64,000 nucleotides of DNA. Source: Coprothermobacter platensis DSM 11748. GTDB lineage: Bacteria > Coprothermobacterota > Coprothermobacteria > Coprothermobacterales > Coprothermobacteraceae. The notes under the pieces were generated by a model. It saw only the letters and a list, made by a program, of their open reading frames with translations. It made no database searches and had not been told where the DNA came from. How positions within the stretch are numbered: position 1 is the first letter of the stretch; each line of letters opens with the position of its first letter. The stretch is from contig NZ_KB899040.1 of the NCBI RefSeq assembly GCF_000378005.1, positions 125,468 through 189,467 on the forward strand, in the 5' to 3' direction. A program made the translations under genes and the position numbers. Of this stretch, positions 16,366 through 25,658 are shown piece after piece.

Positions 16366-17816
16366 CAAAGAACGATAATCCCATAAACTGTGATGTGCTT
16401 ATAATAGGGGCAGGTATTGTTGGCGCTGCTGCTTTTCGTGAGCTTTGCAGATACAAATTAAATGTTTTGCTTGTGGATGCAAATCATGATGTAGGGGGAG
16501 ATGCAAGTAAAGCTAATTCTGCCATACTCCATGGCGGGTTTGATCCAAATCCTGGAACATTAATGAGTAAGCTGAACCATGATGGCCTTGCTTTGTGGTT
16601 TGCATGGTCTCAAGAGCTGTCTGTAGACGTGGAATGGACAGGTTCTTTGGTACTGGCTTTTAACGAGTCTGAGATTAATGAGATTACCAGGCTTTATGAA
16701 AATGGTAAATCGGTAAAAATACCTGTCAAATTCCTGGGTCGAGATGAAACACTGAAGAGAGAACCCGTGGTTAATCCGGAAGTAAAGGCTTCTTTGTATG
16801 CACCAGTTTCTGGCATAATTGACCCATTTCAGGCAGTGGTCGCTTTAGTGGGAAATGGCCTCAAGAACGGTGGGCGAATACGATTAGATACACGCGTCGA
16901 AGAGATAAGTAAGAGGTCAGACGGTATATATGTAAGGACCAGTAGCGGTCTGATAAGAACAAAAGTTGTCATAAATGCGGCTGGCTTGTATGCTGATCAA
17001 ATCATGCGCATGGCTGGTGAAAATTGGTTTTCGATACACCCTCGCCGTGGTCAGTACATGATTTTGGATAAGAACGTGGGTAACTTAGTAAGACATGTTA
17101 TTTTCCGCGCACCTACCAGTATTGGCAAAGGCATATTGGTGAGCAGGACTACGCACGGGAATTTACTCATTGGTCCTACTGCTGAGGACCTGGACAAGCC
17201 AGACAAGCGAACCACTGCAGAAGGATTAGCTACAGTCCTTGAAAGTGCTAAAGCGTTAGTGCCTTTTCCTTATGAGCGATTTACTATAGCGCAATACGCC
17301 GGCTTAAGAGCTATAGGTTCCATAGATGATTTTGTGGTAGCTCATTCCCGGACTATGGAAGGCCTCATCAATGCTGCTGGTATAAAATCACCTGGCTTGA
17401 CTGCTGCTCCAGGAATAGCTAAAGAGCTTTGCAATCTGGTTTCTGCGTTAGTGCCTTTGGAAGAGAAAGCGAATTTTGATCCTTACTTTGAGTTACCGCC
17501 GATTTTGCGCGAACTTCCATATAAGTATCGCGAGGAACTTATAAAAGGCAATGCTGCATTTGGGCACATGGTTTGTCGTTGCGAATTGGTTAGTGAAGGG
17601 GAAATTGAAAACGCTCTAAAAATGGAACCTCCTGCGAGAGATTTAGACGGTATAAAGAGACGTGTAAGGGCAACTGCGGGCCGGTGTCAAGGCGGGTTTT
17701 GCATGCCACGCATTATCGATATAATGAGGAAAGAACTTAACCTTCCCTATGAAAATATAACGAAATTTGGTAATAAATCCAATGTTATTTATGGCGATAA
17801 CAGGGGGAATGAGTGA
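16323..17816 (+). CDS. FAD-dependent glycerol-3-phosphate dehydrogenase, GlpA-like
   Basis: A 497-residue flavoprotein of the DAO family, likely oxidising glycerol-3-phosphate to dihydroxyacetone phosphate. [16 protein letters not shown] near residue 26 is the FAD dinucleotide fold, and HPRRGQYMI and [15 protein letters not shown] are typical of GlpA-like enzymes. A C-terminal BFD-like [2Fe-2S] module has MVCRCEL near 417 and GRCQGGFC near 460, four Cys in all. Its start lies 43 nt inside glpK with GGAG 11 nt upstream. It works with the next two genes in electron transfer. Confidence 0.9.
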   Translation: MAASGGTRSELDQIAKNDNPINCDVLIIGAGIVGAAAFRELCRYKLNVLLVDANHDVGGDASKANSAILHGGFDPNPGTLMSKLNHDGLALWFAWSQELSVDVEWTGSLVLAFNESEINEITRLYENGKSVKIPVKFLGRDETLKREPVVNPEVKASLYAPVSGIIDPFQAVVALVGNGLKNGGRIRLDTRVEEISKRSDGIYVRTSSGLIRTKVVINAAGLYADQIMRMAGENWFSIHPRRGQYMILDKNVGNLVRHVIFRAPTSIGKGILVSRTTHGNLLIGPTAEDLDKPDKRTTAEGLATVLESAKALVPFPYERFTIAQYAGLRAIGSIDDFVVAHSRTMEGLINAAGIKSPGLTAAPGIAKELCNLVSALVPLEEKANFDPYFELPPILRELPYKYREELIKGNAAFGHMVCRCELVSEGEIENALKMEPPARDLDGIKRRVRATAGRCQGGFCMPRIIDIMRKELNLPYENITKFGNKSNVIYGDNRGNE

Positions 17817-19048
17817 TGTTGGTTGCCGTGGTAGGTGGCGGACCTGCAGGCATGGCTGCAGCAGTAGCTGCAAAGAACGCTGGTGCAGATAATGTTTTAC
17901 TCATAGAAAGGGCTGAACGATTAGGTGGTGTCCTTCCACAATGCATCCATTCTGGTTTTGGTCTGAACTACTATGGGAGAGATTTAACGGGCCCTGAGTT
18001 TGCAGAGTATCTGCGCCAGGATGTAATGCAATCAGGCATAGAAGTATGGCTCAATGCCATGGTTATTGAGGCACATCATGACAAAACACTTGTGGTTTCT
18101 AAGCCAGACGGCATATCGTTTGTAAGAGCGGATGTAATCATTTTTGCCGTGGGAGCAAGAGAGCGTCCACGCGGAGCCATCGCCATACCCGGTACACGTC
18201 CTGCGGGTATTTTCACAGCGGGTACTGCGCAATACATGATTAATGTGCAAGGATTAAACATCGGTAATGATGTATTCATGCTTGGTTCTGGCGATATTGG
18301 TCTTATAACGGCTCGCAGGCTCACACTTGAAGGGGCTCATGTCCATGGTGTAGCAGAGCTAATGCCATTTCCAGGCGGTTTAGCACGAAACATACAGCAA
18401 TGTTTAAAAGATTATGATATTCCGCTCTTTTTATCGCACACAGTAACGGAAGTCCTTGGAAAAGATCGTGTAGAGGCGGTAAAAGTAGCTCAGATGGAAA
18501 ATGGTTATGTAGTACCAGGCACTGAAAAGCTGTTTCCTGTGGACACACTCATACTTTCTGTGGGTCTATTACCTGAAGCAGAACTTATCAAGCAGTTGGG
18601 ATTGACCATTCTTCCATATACAGGCAGTGCAGCAGTGGATCAGTACTTTCAAACGGAGTTACCAGGTGTGTTTGTTGTGGGTAATGGAGCAGGGATATGG
18701 GATTTAGTAGACAATGTGGCTACCTCAGCTTCTGTGGCAGGAGAAGCGTCGGTAAAGCAGTTTTATGAACCTTCTCAAGAAGCAACTTTGGAACCATGTG
18801 GAGACATCAGAGTCGTTTTGCCTCAGCGTATCGCAATCGGTGTGAACAATCCTCCCCGTATATGGTTCAGGGTAAAACGTCCTTTAGGTGTGTGCTCGGT
18901 GGCGCTTACGTGCGATGGAAAAACGATAGCAAGGAAGGGTTATGCATCACTGAGACCTGCGGAGATGGCTGAGATTTCTCTAAAGCTGGAACAATACAAT
19001 GTCATAGAGCCGGGAGATAATTTACAGCTCACGGTTACACCATTATGA
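17816..19048 (+). CDS. NAD(P)/FAD-dependent oxidoreductase of the GlpA-like/DUF1667 set
   Basis: A 410-residue flavoprotein with two dinucleotide-binding folds: VAVVGGGPAGMAAAVAAK at the N-terminus (FAD) and FMLGSGDIGLITARRL near 160 (NAD(P)). RLGGVLPQCIHSGFG is typical of the family found beside GlpA-like proteins in clostridia and Thermotoga. It probably passes electrons between the G3P dehydrogenase and a pyridine nucleotide or another carrier. The start ATG 17816 overlaps the upstream stop (TGATG), with GGGGG upstream; an in-frame GTG sits directly before it. Confidence 0.88.
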   Translation: MLVAVVGGGPAGMAAAVAAKNAGADNVLLIERAERLGGVLPQCIHSGFGLNYYGRDLTGPEFAEYLRQDVMQSGIEVWLNAMVIEAHHDKTLVVSKPDGISFVRADVIIFAVGARERPRGAIAIPGTRPAGIFTAGTAQYMINVQGLNIGNDVFMLGSGDIGLITARRLTLEGAHVHGVAELMPFPGGLARNIQQCLKDYDIPLFLSHTVTEVLGKDRVEAVKVAQMENGYVVPGTEKLFPVDTLILSVGLLPEAELIKQLGLTILPYTGSAAVDQYFQTELPGVFVVGNGAGIWDLVDNVATSASVAGEASVKQFYEPSQEATLEPCGDIRVVLPQRIAIGVNNPPRIWFRVKRPLGVCSVALTCDGKTIARKGYASLRPAEMAEISLKLEQYNVIEPGDNLQLTVTPL

Positions 19049-19431
19049 AAGACGACAGACTACCGCGTGGTAAGACTATTGATTTGACATGCATCATATG
19101 TCCTGTAGGATGTACCTTGCATGTCAGCAGTTCTCCAGCCGGAGTGTCCGTTTTAGGTAATCGCTGTTCGAAAGGGGCTGAATACGGTGCAAAGGAAATT
19201 ACCCATCCTGAACGTTTTCTCCAAAGCACTGTATTGCTATTGGGCAGTGCAACGGAGAGACGTCTGCCTGTAAAAACCGATGGGCCTGTTCCTAAGGATA
19301 AACTTTTTGACGTTTTGAAAGAAATAAAGAAGGTCCATGTCCACGTGCCGGTAAATATGGGCGATGTCATAATAAAGAACGTGTTGGGTCTGGGTGTAAA
19401 CGTTGTCGCTACAAGAACTATTGAAAACTAA
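19045..19431 (+). CDS. DUF1667 small Cys-rich protein
   Basis: A 128-residue protein with CIICPVGC at 16-23 and a further Cys in GNRCSKGAEYG, matching DUF1667 proteins that accompany GlpA-like/FAD oxidoreductase pairs. The four Cys probably bind a metal or Fe-S centre, so it is likely a third subunit or electron carrier. No function is proven. It overlaps the previous gene by 4 nt (ATGA) and is the last gene before a strong terminator. Confidence 0.88.
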   Translation: MKDDRLPRGKTIDLTCIICPVGCTLHVSSSPAGVSVLGNRCSKGAEYGAKEITHPERFLQSTVLLLGSATERRLPVKTDGPVPKDKLFDVLKEIKKVHVHVPVNMGDVIIKNVLGLGVNVVATRTIEN

Positions 19432-19466
19432 TGGATGACTTTTTGGCGTAATTTGTGCCTAACAAA

Positions 19467-19516
19467 AAAGCCGACAAGGACTAAGTATTACGAGCATCTT
19501 GCCGGCTTTATTTTTT
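19467..19516. terminator. Bidirectional terminator between the glp operon and rpmB
   Basis: AAAGCCGACAAG (19467-19478) pairs with CTTGCCGGCTTT (19498-19509) apart from one mismatch. It is followed by ATTTTTTG on the plus strand and by a T-run on the minus strand. It lies between converging genes and would terminate both. Confidence 0.85.
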
Positions 19517-19539
19517 GAAATACTTGAGCGTTGTATTTA

Positions 19540-19731
19540 CTACAATACCTCTACTTTTCCTGCTTTTAAGCACTTTACACATACATAAGCTGTACGAACT
19601 TTTCCATCAGGAAAACGTCCATGCACGCGCTTTAAATTGGGTTCCCAACGGCGGTTGGTTCTTCTGTTAGAGTGGCTTACATTATGTCCAAATTGAGGAC
19701 CTTTTCCGCAAACAGTGCAAACTTTTGCCAT
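19540..19731 (-). CDS. rpmB: 50S ribosomal protein L28
   Basis: A basic 63-residue ribosomal protein: [32 protein letters not shown] and [15 protein letters not shown]. The CxxC pairs at 5-9 and near 51-54 are the zinc-binding version of L28. ATG 19731 has an AGGAGG site. It is divergent from the Asp23-like gene, the same local order as rpmB-yloU-yloV in Bacillus. Confidence 0.97.
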   Translation of the reverse strand: MAKVCTVCGKGPQFGHNVSHSNRRTNRRWEPNLKRVHGRFPDGKVRTAYVCVKCLKAGKVEVL

Positions 19732-19892
19732 TATTTATCTCCTCCTATTTAATAGCTGTATTCTTCGCTGTACAAATTGGTATTATATCATGAGTAAAAA
19801 AACACGAGAACGTTAAAAACTATGTGGCTTTAGTTATAGAAAAAAGTAATCTTTTCGAACATGTTAAAATAACGTTTAGGTGGTGGTAAACA

Positions 19893-20219
19893 TTGAAAAT
19901 CAGAATAAAGGCGAAAGCTATTGCACAATATTTGTCCAACGTTATCAAAAGTTGTTACGGGATAACGTCGGTGCCAAAGTCCTCCATAATGGATTATGCT
20001 GGAGGTTTGGTGGGATTTTACGCGTTTGACGAGGGAGTAATTGTAAGGATAAAAGATAACAAGGTTTATGCGACCATACACGTAGTAGTAGACCCATTGA
20101 GTCCTGTGTCAATGATAATAAAGAATCTAAGAGAGTCGCTGGACTATGCTTTTAAAAAACTACTTATTAAAAATTACGAAGTAGAAGTAAAGGTCCACGT
20201 CTCACAAGAGAGGGCGTAG
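19893..20219 (+). CDS. Asp23/Gls24 (DUF322) family protein, YloU-like
   Basis: A 108-residue soluble protein. KAIAQYLSNVIKSCYGITSVP and later VVVDPLSPVSMIIKNLRESLDYAF, with valine-rich strands, fit the Asp23/Gls24 family. Its place before the DAK2-domain gene is conserved in many Gram-positive and Thermotoga-like genomes. Family members are linked to envelope stress or membrane-associated functions, but the exact role is not known. The start is TTG 19893 after AGGTGGTGG. It ends 2 nt before the next gene. Confidence 0.82.
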   Translation: MKIRIKAKAIAQYLSNVIKSCYGITSVPKSSIMDYAGGLVGFYAFDEGVIVRIKDNKVYATIHVVVDPLSPVSMIIKNLRESLDYAFKKLLIKNYEVEVKVHVSQERA

Positions 20220-20221
20220 TA

Positions 20222-21799
20222 ATGAAACAACAGCTAACTGTTAAGGAATTTATTTCCGCTTTTGATGGTGGCTACAGTCTCGTTAAAGAACTAAAAGAAG
20301 ACATAAATGCGTTAAATGTTTATCCTGTACCTGACGGTGACACAGGGATAAACATGTCTCTTACCTTGGAAAGTGTCGTCAATGAATTAAAACGGCTCGA
20401 TGATGCTGATTTTTCTGAAGTTGGGCATGCACTTATCAAGGCATCTCTATCTGGTGCTCGTGGTAATTCGGGTGTTATTCTTTCTCAGATTTTGAAGGGT
20501 TTTGGACGTGTCCTTCAAACAGCAGATGGGAAACGTTTGCAATTATCAGATTTTCTTACTGCTCTTGTAGAAGGTAAGAAAACGGCCTATCATGCGGTTA
20601 TAAAACCAGTAGAAGGTACCATCCTTACTGTTATAAGAAGAATATCAGAACACGTGGAAAGGAAAACCTATCCATCTTTTGAAGAAGCACTAAAAGAAAT
20701 TGTAGATGTGGGATGGCAGACTGTTTTACAAACGCCTGAAATGCTGGACGTGCTAAAAAAAGCTGACGTTATCGATGCTGGCGGCTATGGCCTTTATTTG
20801 TTTTTCGAAGGTTTTCGCGCCGTGGTCTCTGGTGAAACACCAAAACCGCATAGAATCACTCAACGTGTCTCGGAAACGTTTATCAGCGAAGCTGGCTACG
20901 GCCAGTTTAAGTTTTGTACTGAAGCTTATTTGAAATCAGAGGATTTAGATTTTGAGCAAGCTAAGGATTTTCTTTCAAAAGAAGGAGATTCCATTGTTTT
21001 AGGGCGTGAAGGTGGGCTTTGGCACTTTCACGTGCATACAAACGAACCCTTTGTCGTGCTTCAGGAAATGGGTAAATTTGGTGAACTTATTCAAGTAAAA
21101 ATTGATAATATGGCTGCGCAGGTGGAAGAACATTTTCAAGTAGAAGAAAAACCATTCGCTGTTATTGCTGTGGCACCTTCACCAAAATGGGTTGAACTTT
21201 TTAGGTCCATGAAGGTGGATTTTGTTGTCTCAGGTGGGCAAACAATGAACCCTTCGGTGGGTCAGTTGCTCGATGGTGTTAAACACGTACACAGCAACAA
21301 AGTTTATATTTTGCCTAACAATCCAAACATTATCTTATCTGCCCAGCAGGTAAGCGAACTTACAGAGAAAAATATTGTAGTAATTCCAACGAAGAATCCC
21401 GTACAAGCGGCGGTAGGGTTATCTCTGTATTTCGGTGTGGAGAAGCCTTTAGACGCCTTTTTTGAAGACCTGCTAAAAGAAATGAGCTATTTTGAAGTGA
21501 CTAAGGCGACGAAAGACTCTCATATAAACGGATGGGATGTAAAGTCTGGTGATTGGCTAGTTCTGAAGGATGACGAACTTAAAAAAGCTTGTACCGATTG
21601 GCAATGTGTAGTGGATTGCATAAGAGATCTTGTTAAAGATGATGGTTACTCTATTGCAAGTATTTTTAAAGGTGAAGATGCAAAAGAAGAAGAATCAAAA
21701 ACTATGGCTGATATGTTTTCTGAATTAGGGTTAGAAGTAGAAGAATATGAAATGGATCAGCCATTTTATCCATATTGGGTGTTGGTAGAAAAAAGTTGA
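20222..21799 (+). CDS. DAK2-domain fatty-acid kinase, FakA/YloV-like
   Basis: A 525-residue protein. The N-terminal DAK2 domain (1-200) carries NVYPVPDGDTGINMSLT, the Asp-rich Mg-ATP site, and SLSGARGNSGVILSQ. A central domain has HFHVHTNEP, and the C-terminal half has DegV-like alternation. In Gram-positive bacteria FakA phosphorylates fatty acids bound to FakB, which feeds exogenous fatty acids into phospholipids. No FakB/DegV or PlsX gene is in this window. It overlaps recG by 4-25 nt depending on the recG start. Confidence 0.9.
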   Translation: MKQQLTVKEFISAFDGGYSLVKELKEDINALNVYPVPDGDTGINMSLTLESVVNELKRLDDADFSEVGHALIKASLSGARGNSGVILSQILKGFGRVLQTADGKRLQLSDFLTALVEGKKTAYHAVIKPVEGTILTVIRRISEHVERKTYPSFEEALKEIVDVGWQTVLQTPEMLDVLKKADVIDAGGYGLYLFFEGFRAVVSGETPKPHRITQRVSETFISEAGYGQFKFCTEAYLKSEDLDFEQAKDFLSKEGDSIVLGREGGLWHFHVHTNEPFVVLQEMGKFGELIQVKIDNMAAQVEEHFQVEEKPFAVIAVAPSPKWVELFRSMKVDFVVSGGQTMNPSVGQLLDGVKHVHSNKVYILPNNPNIILSAQQVSELTEKNIVVIPTKNPVQAAVGLSLYFGVEKPLDAFFEDLLKEMSYFEVTKATKDSHINGWDVKSGDWLVLKDDELKKACTDWQCVVDCIRDLVKDDGYSIASIFKGEDAKEEESKTMADMFSELGLEVEEYEMDQPFYPYWVLVEKS

Positions 21800-24186
21800 G
21801 CGTAACAGATCTTGCAAGTAAGCTTTCTTTAGCTTTAAAACGTGAGGTTGAGAACAAGTTTGATGCCACCCAGTTGGAGGATGGAGAATGGTTCCATTAC
21901 ATGGTGGTGGAATATCTTGGAGAAATAAGAAAGACAGTTAAAACACCTTTAGAATTGGTGCAAATTGATGAACTGGTAAATGACTTTAATCGTTATCCAT
22001 TGCTGCCACTAGCTGACAGGAAAAAGCTTTGTCAGCAGCTTTTGAACCTGATGAAAAAGTATGCTCAAGTCACAAAAGAATTAGCGTCTGACGCTGAATC
22101 AGAAGCTGTTTACGACCCTAAAGAACTATGGGATGTTCCTGTTGCCAAAGTAAAAGGAGTAGGGAGCAAAATGCAGTCCTCTTTGGAAAAACTCGGGCTA
22201 AAGTCCGTTTGGGACCTATTGCATTATGTCCCCATGCGTTTTGTTGATAGAAGTAAGATTTTGAAGATTCGTCAACTCACTCCGGGTGTAGATGCTACTG
22301 TTATGGGAACTGTCTATGAAGTAAAACTGCAAAAGACTTTTAAAGGTTATAGATTGCTTACTGTGACATTGCAAGACGAAACAGGAAGGTTAGATTTAGT
22401 GTTCTTTAATCAAGAATTCTTAGCCAAGAAATTCCATAAAGGCCAACGTCTAATTGTTACAGGAAAAGTTGAATCAAATCATAACCGGTTACAGCTTTCA
22501 AATTTGAAATCAGATTCTTTCGAAATACTGGAAACGGGCAAGGATATACTTCCCATGGTTCCTGTTTATCGTGCTGGAAGCGGGACTACAGGTAACATGC
22601 TCAGAAAAGTCATTTTCAATGCAGTGGATGAGTATGTACGCAATGTGCCTGAGATCTATCCTTATGCTGAAAACAAGGGCTTTCGTCCCTATGGTAGCGC
22701 TATCCAAGGTCTTCATAGGCCGGAGAATCAAAGTCAATTTGAAGAATGCCGTAGGGAAATCGCTTACCGTGAGATTTTTGTTCTTCAGGTGCTGTTATCC
22801 CTAAGAAGAAAAGTTGCCACGCAATCACGGGGGTTTGCATTTCATGTGGAGCCTGATTGGATAGAGGAATTGCAAAAGAACCTTGCATTTCAACTAACAA
22901 ACGCTCAGAGACGTGTTATTGCAGAAATACTTGCTGATATGCAGGGAGAAAAACCTATGAATAGGCTTCTACAAGGAGATGTGGGTTCTGGAAAAACAGT
23001 TGTCGCGATGTTCGCCATGTTCGTGGCAGCAAAAAACGGCAAGCAGTCTGCTGTAATGGTGCCTACAGAAGTCTTGGCTTTTCAGCATTACATGGTATTT
23101 TCTGAGTGGGCAGACCGTTTTGGTTTAAGGGTTGGACTTTTGGTTGGTTCCTTGCCTGCTTCTGAAAAAGAAAAAGTGAAACGTTACTTGCAATCTGGCC
23201 AGCTTGATATTGTCATCGGTACCCATGCACTCATACAAGAAGATACAGTCTTTAAAGATTTAGGTCTTGTTGTAATCGATGAGCAACATCGCTTTGGTGT
23301 TCAGCAGCGTGCTGCACTGATCAATATGGGTAAAGAAACGCAACCAGATGTCTTGGTTATGAGTGCTACACCTATACCAAGGACACTGGTGCTTACCTAT
23401 TACGGCGATTTAGAAGTTTCCGTTATTGATGAACTGCCACCCAATAGAAAACCAGTAAAAACTTTTTGGGTTTCGGAGAAAAAAAGAAGCGCGGTGTATG
23501 AAGCTGTAATTAGAGAACTCAATGAAGGTCGGCAAGCCTATGTTGTAGCCCCACTTATAGAAGAATCAGAGAGTATAGAGGCGGCTGCGGCTACAAAGCT
23601 TTATGAAGAGTTGAGTAGCGGTTTTCTCAAAGATTATAAAGTTGGGCTTCTGCATGGACGTATGAACAAGGATGAAAAGAAGAATGTCATGGATGCCTTT
23701 AGAAAAGGTGACATACAGGTTTTGGTTTCCACAACGGTGATAGAAGTTGGCGTAGATGTACCTAATGCTACTGTGATGGTCATAGAAGGAGCAGATAGAT
23801 TTGGGCTTTCTCAACTGCATCAACTTCGAGGAAGAGTTGTACGTAGTTCATTTCAACCGTATTGCTATCTTATTGCAGATGCGAAAACAGAAGATGGCGT
23901 GGAACGGCTTGAAGCCATGGTTAAGTACACAGATGGTTTCACCTTAGCCGAGAAAGACTTGCATTTAAGAGGGCCAGGAGAACTTCTTGGCGAACAGCAA
24001 CATGGCTTTTTTGGAATGCGTGTCGCTAATCTGCTTAAGGACATGAAAATGTTAGAACCAGCAAGGGCTGACGCTAAGCGCTTAATAGCTGAAGATCCGA
24101 ATCTTGAAGGTGCGCGTTGTAGTTTTCTCAAAAAGTATCTTAAAAAAGAATTCGAAGATGCTTCCCATTTATTGGATGTAGCATGA
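21775..24186 (+). CDS. recG: ATP-dependent DNA helicase RecG
   Basis: It remodels branched DNA such as stalled forks and Holliday junctions. At up to 803 residues it is longer than E. coli RecG (693), with an N-terminal extension of about 100 residues before the wedge/OB domain (VAKVKGVGSKMQSSLEKLGL onward). Helicase motifs: GDVGSGKT near 401, VIDEQHRFG near 500, MSATPIPRTL and QLRGRVVRSS. The start is uncertain: TTG 21775 overlaps the upstream gene by 25 nt, while TTG 21796 overlaps its stop by 4 nt; neither has a good ribosome-binding site. Confidence 0.94.
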   Translation: MGVGRKKLSVTDLASKLSLALKREVENKFDATQLEDGEWFHYMVVEYLGEIRKTVKTPLELVQIDELVNDFNRYPLLPLADRKKLCQQLLNLMKKYAQVTKELASDAESEAVYDPKELWDVPVAKVKGVGSKMQSSLEKLGLKSVWDLLHYVPMRFVDRSKILKIRQLTPGVDATVMGTVYEVKLQKTFKGYRLLTVTLQDETGRLDLVFFNQEFLAKKFHKGQRLIVTGKVESNHNRLQLSNLKSDSFEILETGKDILPMVPVYRAGSGTTGNMLRKVIFNAVDEYVRNVPEIYPYAENKGFRPYGSAIQGLHRPENQSQFEECRREIAYREIFVLQVLLSLRRKVATQSRGFAFHVEPDWIEELQKNLAFQLTNAQRRVIAEILADMQGEKPMNRLLQGDVGSGKTVVAMFAMFVAAKNGKQSAVMVPTEVLAFQHYMVFSEWADRFGLRVGLLVGSLPASEKEKVKRYLQSGQLDIVIGTHALIQEDTVFKDLGLVVIDEQHRFGVQQRAALINMGKETQPDVLVMSATPIPRTLVLTYYGDLEVSVIDELPPNRKPVKTFWVSEKKRSAVYEAVIRELNEGRQAYVVAPLIEESESIEAAAATKLYEELSSGFLKDYKVGLLHGRMNKDEKKNVMDAFRKGDIQVLVSTTVIEVGVDVPNATVMVIEGADRFGLSQLHQLRGRVVRSSFQPYCYLIADAKTEDGVERLEAMVKYTDGFTLAEKDLHLRGPGELLGEQQHGFFGMRVANLLKDMKMLEPARADAKRLIAEDPNLEGARCSFLKKYLKKEFEDASHLLDVA

Positions 24187-25124
24187 ATAACAAAAGTAAA
24201 CGTTTGCACCTCAATGAAATGCAAGTTCCCTTGCCTGATTATTTATTTGAAGGTATTGATTTTGACGCTATTCGATTTTATCCTTTGGAGTCATTGGAAG
24301 AAGAACTACGCAGGCTTATATCATCATATGTCGGTGTTACAGAAGATGAAGTTTTTATATATTCAGGTATTGATGGCCTCATAGAACTCATGTATAAAGC
24401 CCTTCATGATAGTGCTTTTGTTGTGCCTAAACCAAGTTATTACGTATATGAGCAAGAAGCATTACGACAAGGTGTTCATTTGAACACGATAGAACTTTCG
24501 CATGATTACAGACTAACAGAATCATTCTTCAAACAATCTGAGGGAGCCGTATGTGTGGTCGTCAATCCAAACAATCCTACGGGAAACATACTCCTACAAC
24601 AGAACGAGGCTGAGAGGCTCCTTTTGAATGCTCAGTACTTGGTTGTAGATGAGGCTTACTATGAGTTTTCTCATGTAACAATGGTCCCTTTGGTAAAAGA
24701 ATGGGACAACCTTATTGTTTTTAGAACATTCTCTAAAGCATTTGGTTTGGCTGGCGCAAGGATTTCTTATATGGTGTCAAACCAAAGAACGATTGAGCGT
24801 TTTTCACGGTACTGCGAAATTTACAGGGTACCAACGTTGTCTTTGATGTTGGCTAAGAATGCGTTGTTAAATCCTGAGTACATGTATAGCTATGTGGATA
24901 TGGTAAAAACGGAGATGTCACACTTATTGGATGTACTCACTACTTTGGACATCCGTGCTCGTGGTTCCGATGGGAACTTTATTTTGGTGGATAGAGACTT
25001 TGGTGAATGTTTAGTGGCAAATGGTTTCAATGTTAGGCTTATGGAAAATGATGCACGTGTCACCGTTACCGCCCCCCCTGAAAGTGAGGAAATTATTAAC
25101 ATTGCTAAAAATTACAGGCGGTAG
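24183..25124 (+). CDS. PLP-dependent aminotransferase, HisC-like
   Basis: A 313-residue fold-type I aminotransferase. NPNNPTG at 128-134, VVDEAYYEF with Asp156, and PLP-binding Lys185 in RTFSKAFGLAGAR are the class I/II signature, closest in style to histidinol-phosphate aminotransferases. No other histidine genes are nearby, and the protein is about 40 residues shorter than typical HisC, so the substrate is open. ATG 24183 overlaps recG by 4 nt and the 3' end overlaps the next gene by 23 nt. Confidence 0.85.
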   Translation: MNNKSKRLHLNEMQVPLPDYLFEGIDFDAIRFYPLESLEEELRRLISSYVGVTEDEVFIYSGIDGLIELMYKALHDSAFVVPKPSYYVYEQEALRQGVHLNTIELSHDYRLTESFFKQSEGAVCVVVNPNNPTGNILLQQNEAERLLLNAQYLVVDEAYYEFSHVTMVPLVKEWDNLIVFRTFSKAFGLAGARISYMVSNQRTIERFSRYCEIYRVPTLSLMLAKNALLNPEYMYSYVDMVKTEMSHLLDVLTTLDIRARGSDGNFILVDRDFGECLVANGFNVRLMENDARVTVTAPPESEEIINIAKNYRR

Positions 25125-25623
25125 TCTCCAGAATCTTTCTATGAATCCTCCTGACTTGCCTTCACTTCGCCCGTTACCACAGCGTGAACGATTGGCTCTT
25201 TTTTCAATGCTCGGGGACGTAGAAGGAAGTTCTGTAATAGATTTATTTGCCGGTTCTGGCATTCTTGCTTTTGAGTTTCTATCCAGAGGTGCTTCCACAG
25301 CCACGGCAGTGGAGTTGGACCATCGGCTTTGCCGATTCATGAAAGAACAAGCAAAAAAATGGAACTTGCCTTTGCGTGTGGTGTGCCGGGATGTTTTTCA
25401 GTATTTAAAACAACCGGTGCAAGCAGATTATATTTTTGCAGGCCCTCCAAATAACAAAGGATTAGTTTCCAAGACAATAGACATGCTTTCAGTTCTGCAT
25501 TATAATGGCATCGTTATTATCCAACATTCTGTAAGGGAACCATTGCCTTCCAATGTTGATGTCTTGCGTTCTACGGGTAAAGATGAGAGTATAGTAGATA
25601 TAGTTAAATTAGTGCTACGTTAA
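25102..25623 (+). CDS. RsmD-like methyltransferase with altered catalytic motif
   Basis: A 173-residue SAM-dependent methyltransferase of the RsmD family, which makes m2G966 in 16S rRNA. The N-terminus LLKITGG resembles the IIGG start of RsmD, RPLPQRERLALFSML matches the substrate-binding helix, and VIDLFAGSGILAFEFLSRGA is SAM motif I. The catalytic motif, normally DPPY, reads AGPPN here. Activity is therefore doubtful or the substrate differs. The start is TTG 25102 with GAGG 12 nt upstream, overlapping the HisC-like gene by 23 nt. Confidence 0.75.
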   Translation: MLKITGGSLQNLSMNPPDLPSLRPLPQRERLALFSMLGDVEGSSVIDLFAGSGILAFEFLSRGASTATAVELDHRLCRFMKEQAKKWNLPLRVVCRDVFQYLKQPVQADYIFAGPPNNKGLVSKTIDMLSVLHYNGIVIIQHSVREPLPSNVDVLRSTGKDESIVDIVKLVLR

Positions 25624-25658
25624 GGTTATAATAACGTTATAAAGGGGGTGAAGTTCAT

